Origin: Brachypodium distachyon
Taxonomy: Eukaryota; Streptophyta; Magnoliopsida; Poales; Poaceae
Direction: 5' to 3'
Length of the DNA stretch: 64,000 bases
NCBI RefSeq assembly: GCF_000005505.3
Contig: NC_016131.3
Coordinates: 64,899,355 to 64,963,354, forward strand
The notes beneath the pieces are model-generated. The model ran no database searches. It saw only the letters and a program-made list of their open reading frames with translations, and was not told the DNA's origin. The translations under genes and the position numbers were made by a program. This document shows, in pieces, positions 22,401 through 32,563 of the stretch. Position 1 is the stretch's first letter, and each line of letters opens with the position of its first letter.

Positions 22401-25292
22401 CTAGTAGTATTATTGGATTGTTCGCAACCGAAAAAGACATTGGGTTTGGTGACTGATCCATGTTCTCAACTTGATACTACTGCTCTGGTTGGTAGACCGT
22501 GCGTAACTGTATCCGCACCAGATTAATTTGATGGCAAAAAGTGCGCGCCTTTTTCTTAAATATACCGGGCATGATCAGGTGTTTGGATTTGGATATACTC
22601 CACTGCTGGTAGTATAGTAATTAGCAAAAACTATGCTGAACTTCCTTCCGTGAAAAAAAAACTATGTTAACAGAATAACAGCGATAATCAGAAGCAACAA
22701 GTGCGTCCGTACCACACGCAGGTCTGTAGAAATGTACGTACCGCATCATCCAAACGTTTTTAATAGTAGTACGATGTAACTCTTCTCTAGACAGTATTCA
22801 ACGTACTGCTAGCACCACATTTGTTTTGTGAGCAATTCGAGATTCAGAGAATATCTGCATGATCCCTTGACAATTTGTCGGTTCTTAGACCTGGGCTAGT
22901 TAAATTGGATCTTAGTCATAAATCCTTGAAGTAATGATGTCAGATGCGAAAACTTGTCGGGTTGCAAACACCAGCTAGATGGCTTGCTTCAAACAACCGA
23001 TTAAGTAACCGAGAGCAAGAAGTGACAAATTGTAGCAGCCGCTCTGTAAAAACAACATGCACCCTATTCGGCATAAATAACACGCCCGTGTTTTTACTGT
23101 TTACAGCGTACCTGAGAGTATTTACACGGTTGTTCGAATGATGAGCCAGCACAACCAAAAAAAAAAAACAATTCGCTAGTATAGTATATCTGACGTGGTC
23201 TCACGTGAGGAGTACTTGTCAGGCTTGAAGACACACACGTATCTTGTCCGCACGCCCAGTTGGCAAGTCTAGCTATCCATGAAACCCATGGTGCATGTCG
23301 TCGTCAGAAGTCACGACCCGGTTAAGCCTTTGAGGTTGTCCAAACTCCAAAGCGGCACTATCCGAGGAATATAACGGCGACGGCAACGGGGAAAGTCCAG
23401 GCTAGGCAGTGCGCGCAGTTGTCCTGCGGGGACATGATGATGTCTCACGAGAAGGAGAATGCCGGCCACTGATCGGCCGATCAGTGGTTTGGCCGGCAGT
23501 AGTACTACACAAGTGGCAAACCGGCGCGCCATGGATCCACCTACCCTCCCGCGGCCGGGCGCACGCTGTTTTCGGGGCCCTTTCTCGCGTGCGATTCGGG
23601 ACCGCACCAGCCCGTGCATCGATCGATCTCAGCTGGGTGCGTCCTAGGGCCCCCGAGTCTTCGGTGGCTGTTTGGTTTGAGCACACAATTGTCTTGTTAA
23701 ATATGTGGTTGCTAAAATATTAGTTGAGGATTTGATTGTCCATAATTTGGTCAATTTTGGCCAAAAAAATAAACTAGAGTTGGTAGTTGGTAGTGGAAAA
23801 TTGACTTGCCAAAAAATTGTCTTTGATCCAAACAAGAACCAAATCTTGATCAACGACCAAAACTTTGGTAGGACATGATTTTGCCACCATCCAAACATAC
23901 CTTGTATATTGGTCGTCAGGAACACTCGACCACGCCAACGCAATATGGTCGATTCGAGATCGCATCCGTGCATTATGATGCATCTTTGGGGGATCAGTTG
24001 CCCATGCTACTCTTTATGACGCAAAGCCAAGGGATGAAGTGAACGGCAGTCCAAAAAAATAAAAAAAGCGAAGGGAGGAACAAATTAAGGGCACAGCTGG
24101 CCAAAGGCGCTAGGCCATCATGCTAGCTAGGACGACCTTTGTTGACGTACCTACGTACGTATACGTGTACATGGTAGCAATTTGTGCGTTCTTAATTGGG
24201 CAAGACAAATGGAGTAGACGTACTTCTTACATATGCCGGCTGTGTTGCCAGTAACTTCTAGTTATACGCATGTGTGCACAAGCCGTCGCGCGAGCTAGAG
24301 CCACTTATATATCATCGCATGACTAGGGAATTTGTGCTTGCATGGCACTCAATTTTTCGACGAATTAGCAGGAGCACTGTTACTCAAAAAGAAAAGCCCC
24401 CAAGCAATCCTAGTTACTCCCGAAATACTCTCTTAATAGGGTTGAAATTGGCAACACTCAACCGCCAACGTCGGGAAATATCTGATATTCTCAAAGATTT
24501 TTGGATTTCTTTCCTTCCAGATGCACTCAACTGTACGAGGTTTTACTACAAATAAATTAAATTCTTCCTTTGTCACGGCCAAGACCATCTTTTTCATTTG
24601 GGAAATGATTTAGTCTCACCAACGGATCAAAACGTAATTTGAACAAATAAACTTGGTGAAATTTGCCTGGACCGGTTAATTTTAGCATCTGACTGTCTTT
24701 CGGTGTCAATATGAGCAAAACAATCAAAATATGACTATATGTGATCTAGTTTTGAAGGTATCACGAAGACAAAACAAAAGGTGAAATCATATCTTAAATA
24801 ACGAGTTTACAATTTGAGATTTAATTATTTAAAACATTCATTTTTTTTAAGAATTTGATAACGGTCCGTTGTTTCATCCATTCTGCGTTCGTCAAACAAG
24901 CTAAAACAATACATGCTAAAAATACTGGAGTAGTCAATTTTCTCTGACGAGTGGACCTATCTAATATGCCCCACATACCTTTACCTGCTCCGATCGATCT
25001 GACGATGCGATGCGGGGTCGCGAGCTAAGATTAAATTTAGCAGACTCACTTGTTAGGCATTTGTGTTCAGATTTGCTATTTCTATGTTCCTCAAGCACTC
25101 GACCAAGTTACACATTATCAAGCAAACCTTACCGTTGCACAAATTTAATGTGCAACATCATAACCAATCAATAGTTCAGTTCGAAGAGAAAAAAGTCTTC
25201 TTCAAAAAAACAACCAACCAATTGTTAGATACAGAAACAATGCTTCGGATCGTCAACAGAAGTCGATAGAGAAGATACAATTAAAGCTCCGT

Positions 25293-25433
25293 CTGTATAC
25301 ACTAACTAACTAATTGGTGTCTGACGATGTTTTCCTTTTAGCTCTGTATACACTAACTAACTAATTGGTGTCTGACGATGTTTTCCTTTTAGCTCTGTAT
25401 ACACTAACTAACTAATTGGTGTCTGACGATGTT
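25293..25433. repeat. 51-bp tandem repeat, 2.8 copies
   Basis: Units start with ctgtatacactaactaacta at 25293, 25344 and 25395 with an exact period of 51 and almost no differences. The third copy is broken off by the start of the Mutator-like element. The fragment ctttagc right of that element (39406 on) looks like the end of the broken unit. Confidence 0.9.
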
Positions 25434-25500
25434 TAGTGAATTCCATTTTTTACCCTCTCTTTGAAACTTTTTGACACAATCTACCCCATTTAAGGAAATT

Positions 25501-25505
25501 TCCAA
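25501..25505. repeat. 5-bp target-site duplication of gypsy element, left copy
   Basis: tccaa immediately before the LTR start. The identical tccaa follows the 3' LTR at 38175-38179. Confidence 0.9.
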
Positions 25506-26334
25506 TGTTGTAATATAATAAATTCCTTACATGGGCCGGGCCGTAATCCTACGTGGCGACGACTAAATCAACAAATCGCAAAGACCGGTCAATTTGCCAA
25601 CAAGGTATAGCCATGCCAACTAGTCACCGGTCAAAGGAGTCAACAAGTCAAAATCTCTCATGCCATGGTCAAAGAAGAAGAGAAGTTTGAGTAGTGGCCA
25701 AGAAAGGTATAGAGATGAGCTTACCACTTTTCCCTCACTTTCCCTCTCCCTCAAGGATAGCCATGGTTTTTTATTATGAACCACTAAGCTATAAATACCA
25801 GTCATGGGGACATGCATCATTCACTCTCCATTGGAATAAAATCAAAGAGGTGAGGGCTAGAGCAACCTAAGGCGCCCGCTCTTGAGTGCTCGGGTCGAGC
25901 CTAGTCTCGACTCGACCTCGGGGACGCGACTTGGGAAGTCTAGTTTCGAGGTTTCGGGCGTCCAGTACGACCCCGACTCGAAGTAGAGGGATCGGGTTAG
26001 AGTCTCGAGGGTATCTCAAGCTCGCTCATTGGGAAGACAAGTTCGGCCCAAGTCCGAGGCGGCCCCTAGAGATCTCTCGCCATAGGTGATTTGGGAAGAT
26101 GAATTCGGCCCAAACACTTGGCTAATGACCCCCTCGAAGCCTCTCCTAACATAGGACTAAGTCGTACCCGCAGGGTCGACCGAACCTATTCAAAAAATAT
26201 CGACGTGTCAACTTGTCCCAAGTGTACGGCGACCTTCGCTATAAGCCCGGCGTACACCCCCTACGTATTATTCTCGCATTTGTGCCATCGAGCATTGGCA
26301 CCCCGTACTCCTGTTGTTTTCTAGAACAACAACA
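25506..26334 (+). repeat. 5' LTR
   Basis: Starts tgttgtaatataataaattc and ends ctagaacaacaaca, with a short terminal inverted repeat TGTTGT/ACAACA. A TATA box (tataaata) lies at 25790-25797. It matches 37344-38174 throughout with scattered substitutions. Confidence 0.95.
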
Positions 26335-26335
26335 G

Positions 26336-26351
26336 TGGCGCCGACCGTGGG
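26336..26351 (+). promoter_or_regulatory. Primer binding site
   Basis: tggcgccgaccgtggg starts two bases after the LTR. The first eight bases fit the complement of a tRNA 3' end of the Asp type (TGGCGCCG...), with weaker match after that. The assignment to tRNA-Asp is inference. Confidence 0.6.
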
Positions 26352-26377
26352 AAACCCTCGCCGCAATTGAAGATTTA

Positions 26378-28071
26378 ATGGCACCGACGAAGCCTACTTC
26401 GTCGGGTGTCCAACTTGCCGCGAAATCTACACGGTTACAAACGAAGAAAGCAAGCGCCTCGGGGGCTCCCGAGGAAAGAGAAATTCTCACCAATCCGGAC
26501 GCCGCCGCAAGCATGGGCGCCACGACGGAGGTCGTGGCTGCACCCCCGCTCCCAGCCGTCCCCGAAGGAGCCGAAGCACTCGGAACCGTCGTAGGCGGTC
26601 CTTCGGTCCTCACCGTCGTGGTGGCAAGGATCGGCGAGCTACCCGCGGTTACCGCCCCCGCAAGGGACGCGGAACTCGGTATGCCTTGTTCAATGGGCTT
26701 CGCGCCGCCTTCCCTGCAACCGGTAGTAACCTTGCCCTCGGAGCCTACGAGGGGAAACAATGTGGCATCAGGAGGATCCGCGCCGGAAACCCAAGGAGTC
26801 CCGGCTTACGACCCCTCCAACCCGGGACTACCTCCATTGGCGCTCGCTGCGATCGCCCATGGAGCTCCTTGGTACCACCCATATTGGGGACTTCCGTCGC
26901 ACGGTGCTCTCCAAGTCGCACACACTCCAAACCAGCCTCGCTTTGCGAGTGCCCCGCAAGTGCCCCTTGCTCCCCCCGCCGGGGCCGAACAAGGTGGCAA
27001 CGAAGCTCCGCCTCAAGGTGTGCCCCGCGGAGAACGAGATCCCAGCGTGCACGGAAACGAGCACGGGGCGGAGTCCGGAGCCCTTGCCGGGGGTGAAAGA
27101 AATCCTCACCGACACTCCGACCCTCCAAGAAGATGCCGAGATCCCTCTCCGAGTGATCCTTCTAGCGATGTGAGCGACCCCGAAGGAGGATCTCGTCGCC
27201 GAAAAAACCAGAAGGGCCGACCATCTTGTAACCCGCTCACACGGGAGATCCAAGACGCGGCTTTCCCTCCAAGATTCAAGCCGTCGGCGATACGGCCATA
27301 CAACGGAGAGTTCAACCTCTTCAATTCCTGGACGTCTATTCCACCGCCATACGAGCATCGAGTGGAGGCCCCACCGAGATGTGCAACATTTTCCCACTCG
27401 CGCTCACCAGGATGGCGCAAACTTGGTTTTATAACCCGCGGAAAAATTCCGTGCGTTCGTGGGAGCGCCTCCAGGAGGTCTTCATCGCCAACTTCCAAGG
27501 AAATTTCAAGGAACCCGTGCAAGCTCACGAACTTTACGCCGTGAAACAAAGGCCGGGAGAGTCTTTCCAAAGCTTCTTCCATCGCTTTGCGAAGGTCCGA
27601 AGCCAAATCGCCAACCCACCGTCGACGACCATGATCGACGCTTACATGCAAGGACTTCTCCAAGGAGAAGTGAATCGCGCTCTAAATCGAAACCCGCCAA
27701 AGACGACCAAAGAGCTCTACCGGATCTTGCAAGAATACGCTTGGGGCGAAGATGGAGACATCGCCAAGAAGGACACACGACGTGGCACGCCCGAAGGGAC
27801 TCCTGCATCGGATCAGCCCTAGGCATCCACACCATCTACCAAGAGGAAGAGGAGGCGAGGCAAGAGGGCGCTCGGTGATAAAGCTCGAAAGATCTTCGCC
27901 GTCGAAGGGGAAAACTCGTCCCAAAAGACTTGGCAGCCCAAGAAGCCTCCTCGCCCCGCCGAGGGAGGCGCCGGGAGATGCCTCATCCACAACTCGGCAA
28001 GCCACAGCACCAAAGAGTGCAATACCCTCATCGCAGCTCGTAAAGAGTTCCAAGCACGAATGCAGGCCTGA
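26378..28071 (+). pseudogene. gag of the gypsy element (frameshifted)
   Basis: Starts with ATG at 26378 (MAPTKPTSSG) and reads a long Pro/Ala/Gly-rich N-terminal part to about 27320. A frameshift near 27325 then moves the capsid core into another frame, where it continues from 27379 to 27822 (AQTWFYNP, WERLQEVFIANFQ, ELYAVKQRPGESFQ, FFHRFAKVR). After another break comes the zinc-binding-like C-x2-H...H-x4-C segment characteristic of this gypsy group near 27976-28020. Gag forms the virus-like particle around the element's RNA. Because of the frame breaks no full-length product is possible here. Confidence 0.85.
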
Positions 28072-28364
28072 CGCAAGGATGAGAAGGCGTCCGAGGCCCC
28101 GCGCCCCGCCAACGTCATCCTTGCCGACCCTGCGCCCAAGTAAGAGAACCTCCCGTTTCAAGAACCCGCTCACCATATCGGGGTGATACTCGGGGGCTCC
28201 GCCACAGGCGAGGGTCAAAGAGGCAACGCAAGGAGTATGCGCGCGAAGTCAACGTCGTTGGAACTTGCACTCCAACACCACCACCCGAGTGGGCAAGTGT
28301 ACCAATTTCCTTCACCGAGGAAGACGCTAAGGGGATATGCTTCCCACACGACGATGCCCTCTTC

Positions 28365-31300
28365 GTGACGGCCATCGTCTCAAATTGCGAGCTCAAGAAA
28401 ATACTTGTGGATGGCGGAAGGTCCACTGACATCTTGTACCCGAGCACGCTAAAAAAGCTGATGGAGCCACAGGGAGGATACAAGAATGGTTCCTTGCAAC
28501 CGTCGCTTTACCCCCTAACCGGCTTCGTCCCAGGCAAGTCCATCTAGCCGCTCGGCCAAATTGAGCTCCTCACGAGCTTCGGAGATGCCACTAATCATCG
28601 GACCAAGCTCGTGTGCTTCGACGTGGTGGACATGGAGGCCTCCTTCAACGCCATCCTTGGCAGGACGACCCTGAACCGCCTCTGCGCTACCGTCCACCAC
28701 AACTTCCTATGCATGAAGATCCCGGGCCCAAAAGGCGTGATCACGGTCCGTGGCGAGCAATCCTCTGATAGGAAGACGCTATATCGCCACGAGACTAAGT
28801 GCACCGAGAAGGGAGAAGCGTCCAAATGCGTCCACATGCTCTCAAGCACAGGGGAGTCCAAGACCGATCACCCGGAACGCTACATCCCTAAGCCCCTTCC
28901 CAAGGGAGAGCTTAAGGAGATACGCGTCTCCGACAACAACGCCACGCGCATCGTGAAGATCGGAGCCGACCTCTCGATCGAACTCGAGAAGAAGCTCATC
29001 GACCTGCTCCGGGAGAACTCCGACCTTTTCGCTTGGTCTCCCTCTAACATGGGAGGAGTCTCACGCAACGTCATGGAGCATCGACTCGCCGTAAGGCCCG
29101 ACAAGGCGCCCGTGAAGCAGAAACTCCAAAAACTCTTCACGGAGCGAAGCGAGGTCATCAAGCAAGAAATTGCGAAGCTCTCCGAGGCCGGACTCATCCG
29201 AAAAGTTTGGCACCCCGAGTGGTTGGCCAATCCGGTCTTGGTGAAGAAAGCAAACGCAAGTGGCGGATGTGTGTCGACTTCACCGACCTGAACAAGGCAT
29301 GCCCCAAGGACGACTACCCTCTCCCGTGGATCGACCAGCTAGTCGACTCCACAACGGGATGCGAGAGGTTAAGCTTCTTGGACGCCTATTCAGGCTATCA
29401 CCAAGTCCACATGGGAAGACCGGCTTCATCACTCCCATTGGCACCTTCTGCTATCGCAGAATGCCTTTTGGTTTGAGGAACGCCGGTGCGACCCTCCAAC
29501 GCCTCGTCAGCCTTATCCTCAAAGGGCAATTGGGGAGAATTGCCAAAGGGGCAACGGAACTAGCTCCCTTCTCGCTGGAGCTTACCACGAGAACGGCTAT
29601 AAAATCTCAGGTCCTCGCTGACTTCGTGGCCGAGTGGCATGCGCCGCAAGCCCCGCCCGAAGAGACGTCGCCCAGGGCCGGGCCCCCTGAACCACATTGG
29701 ATAATGAGGTTCGACGGTGCCAAGCGCCTCAACGGTGCTGGACTGGAGTTGTACTCATCAGCCCCGAAGGGAAGATCCTGGAGTACACCGCCCACCTCCA
29801 CATCAACGCAACCAACAACATGGCGGAGTACGAAGCACTCCTTCTCGGACTCCGGTTGGCTAAGGCCATGGGTGTTCGACGCCTTCTCATCCAAGGTGAC
29901 TCCCAGCTGGTGATAAACCAAATGGACAAGTCATATCAATGCCTTGATGAAAGGATGAAGAAGTATATTGAAGAAGTTCGCAAGGTGGAACGGTACTTCC
30001 TGGGCATGGAGGCACGACGCATCTCACGAGAAGAAAATCACCTTGCCGACAGATTGGCCCGAACGGCCGGTTCCAAGGAACCTCTGCCACTCGGCACATT
30101 CTTCAAGGTGATCCGCGCCCCATCCATAGGAGAAGAAGCCGATGACTCCGACGAAACTTCAAAGACCAGTATGGTCATCGACAATCCACCCTCTTGGATG
30201 ACGCCAATTATCCGCGTATTGAAAGGAGAGGTGGATGAGGAGGCGGGAGGCCCAAGCGCCAAAACTTTGCTTGCAAAAGCAAAGATGTACGTCCTCCTCG
30301 ACGGCATCCTTTACAAGAAGGGTGCGGCCGCGCTACTCAAATGCATAACCCCCAACAAGGGGGCTGAGCTCATCCAGGAGATCCACTTCGGAGTATGCGG
30401 CCATCATCTTGCGCCAAGAGCCACCGCGGTGAAGGCTTTACGACAGGGATTTTATTGGCCCACCATGGTGCAAGACGCAATCACAATATTACGAAGATGC
30501 GAAGCTTGCCAAAAAATGGCTAACTCAATTCACGCGCCGGTGACGACCCTGAAGAATATCCCAATAACTTGGCCATTTGCACGCTGGGGAATGGACCTTC
30601 TCGGGCCTTTCCCTGCATGCATCGGGGGCTAACTTCTCCAAAGGGATAGAAGCTGCGCCACTCGGCAAGATCACGTCACAGGCCATCCAAAATTTTTTCT
30701 GGGAAAACATCATATGTCGATATGGTGTCCCACGAGAGCTAACCGTGGACAACGGCAAGCAGTTCGACTGTGCAGAATTCATTAAATTCTGCGAATGCCT
30801 CGAGATCAAGCTGCAATTCACATCCGTGGCCTACCCCAAGAGCAACGGCGCATGCGAGAGAGCTAATGGACTAATCCTCCAAGGGCTCCGCCGATGGGTA
30901 GAACACACGGCCCGCAAGGCAAGAAGAGCATGGGGGGATGAACTCGCCAGCGTGGTTTGGAGCATACGCACCTCCGTAAGCCGTTCCACGGGCCGAACAC
31001 CATTCTGTTTGGTGTATGGCGCCGAAGCAGTTCTTCCCGCCGAGGTAGAGTTCCGCTCACCTCGGGTCGAAAGACTCCAAGAAGCTACTCCACTTGCCTT
31101 CATAAAAAATGAAGAGCATCACAACACGGCCGTCGATCTTGTGGAAGAACCTCGTGACAAAGCCCTCATGAGGCACACCATCTACGAGCAGAGCGCCGCA
31201 CGCTTCTACAACACGAGGGTGCGAGAACGAGCTTTCTCCCAAGGAGACCTCGTGCTGAAAAAGAACGTCGACCCAAAACTCCAGCGCAAACTCGATCCTA

Positions 31301-31391
31301 AATGGGAAGGACCATACCGCATCGCCACGGTATTGGGCAATGGTGCATACAACCTCGAGAACATGGAGGGGAAAAACCTCGTCCATGCCTG
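28365..31391 (+). pseudogene. pol of the gypsy element (protease, RT, RNase H, integrase; broken)
   Basis: Domains in order: aspartic protease (ILVDGG near 28396-28415); reverse transcriptase (KQEIAKLSEAGLIRKV near 29160, CVDFTDLNKACPKDDYPLP near 29270, FLDAYSGYHQ near 29380, MPFGLRNAGAT near 29461). It then jumps straight to the RT/RNase H junction, so the palm segment with the Y-x-D-D box is deleted. RNase H has its catalytic Glu (NNMAEYEALL, about 29820) and Asp (GDSQLVINQ, about 29898). Integrase has the zinc-finger His/Cys set (GVCGHH ... CEACQ, 30390-30515), the first core Asp (WGMDLLGP, 30588) and, after a small deletion and frameshift near 30630, the second Asp (VDNGKQF) and Glu (NGACERAN). 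It ends PYRIATVLGNGAYNLE at 31391. Each domain is recognisable, but the polyprotein is interrupted at least four times. Confidence 0.9.
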
Positions 31392-32563
31392 AAACGGCGA
31401 CAAACTCCGACGTTTCTACGCCTAAGGAGGAACCTCAAGGTCGACCCTCGCCACTCCCGAAAGAAGACTATCAGCGCCCAACCGGCCACTTCCCTACGAA
31501 ACTTCAGGGGATCGTAGGTGCCAACGAGGCCACGTCTATATAAGGCTTGTAAGTGCCCATCGGGCCATACCTTAAGACAAGCAAGCGAGGGATCAATAAA
31601 AATGAGTCTTTGATAAAAAAGTGACACGAGACACTCATACGGCCCACCGTCGTAAAGGGAACCCCGTCGAGTAGCAATGTCACGAAGGGACGATCCCCAA
31701 AACCGAGTTGCTGCCCTAGTGCCGCTCACCAAGGGACACCGAAGGGCCTACGTTGGCTCAGGCATCACCTGAAAATGTCTTCGGACATAAGTCGCCACCA
31801 GCGACCCGTTCCTTGGTGGATCCTAGCGTGCCTCGAGGCCATCCGCCAAGTAGAACCAAGTCCCCCGAGGGCCGGAAGCTCCTTAAAAGGCATTTAAGGA
31901 GAACCGCAAATAAGCGAGTTATGCATGAGCTTACTTACCTCGGAGAAACATGCTACCCGCGGGCGAGACGTCGCGCACGAGCTTGCATGATAGTAACCGA
32001 GTTAAGGCTCCATAATAATCGCGGGAAAGCATAGCTTCCTGAAGTCCGAAGAGGAGAAATTCCGCATGAATTTCCCCGAACGGCAGGTTGAAATGTCCGG
32101 ATCACTACCGGCATATCGATAGCGACCCCACAAGGGTACAAGGACTCATGGCTCGTAACCATGGCCTAAGGCACCGAAGCCAAGTCGTATAGCAACAGCG
32201 ACAGCAATTGATTACGCAAAAGTGTGATCATAGCGAACGATCACAAGTTGTATAAACTGAGGAAATATAATACTTCACCAAGAAGGAAATATAGTACTCC
32301 AAAGAACACATGTTGATCCAAGTTAACATTTCCGATAATGTTGACTACATGGTGAAAACATAAGAAAATACATGCCGAGCTAAGTTGACATTACCGACAA
32401 TGTTGACTACATAGCAAAGCACGAAACACATCAAAAAAGCTGCCTTACAACCTCTATGTCTAAGCCTAGAACATGCAAGTCATGAGGCTATGTCATAAGT
32501 GGATATGCAACGTCGCATAAGTAAGCAGCTGAGGTACCTTGTCGCCTCAAAAGGCAACAAGAC
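31392..32563. other. Retrotransposon internal spacer between pol and antisense gene
   Basis: About 1.2 kb without an open frame of interest on either strand, compositionally like the rest of the element. A direct repeat pair (gttgacatta/tccgacaatgttgactaca) occurs around 32325-32410. Confidence 0.5.

Larger units (their letters stand above)
17423..25292. other. Long intergenic region, no supported gene
   Basis: Nearly 8 kb without a recognisable protein. It contains the RCI2-like gene's 3' region, two MITEs (18125-18327, 19138-19455), a CT microsatellite (18917-18941) and a 22-base palindrome (23466-23487). At 23664-23900 an AT-rich block has ends resembling imperfect hAT/Harbinger inverted repeats (ggctgtttggtttga / ccatccaaacatacc). 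The 155-codon frame at 21864-22331 (minus) has no domain, leader or homologue that I recognise and is treated as chance. Confidence 0.5.

Noticed and set aside
23664..23900. Short hAT/Harbinger-type element
   Set aside because: The ends (ggctgtttggtttga / ccatccaaacatacc) match only partly and no target duplication was found, so it is mentioned in the intergenic entry but not called.
26213..26377. gag start inside the 5' LTR
   Set aside because: The frame happens to be open through the LTR end and primer site. The first sensible gag ATG is at 26378, after the primer binding site.
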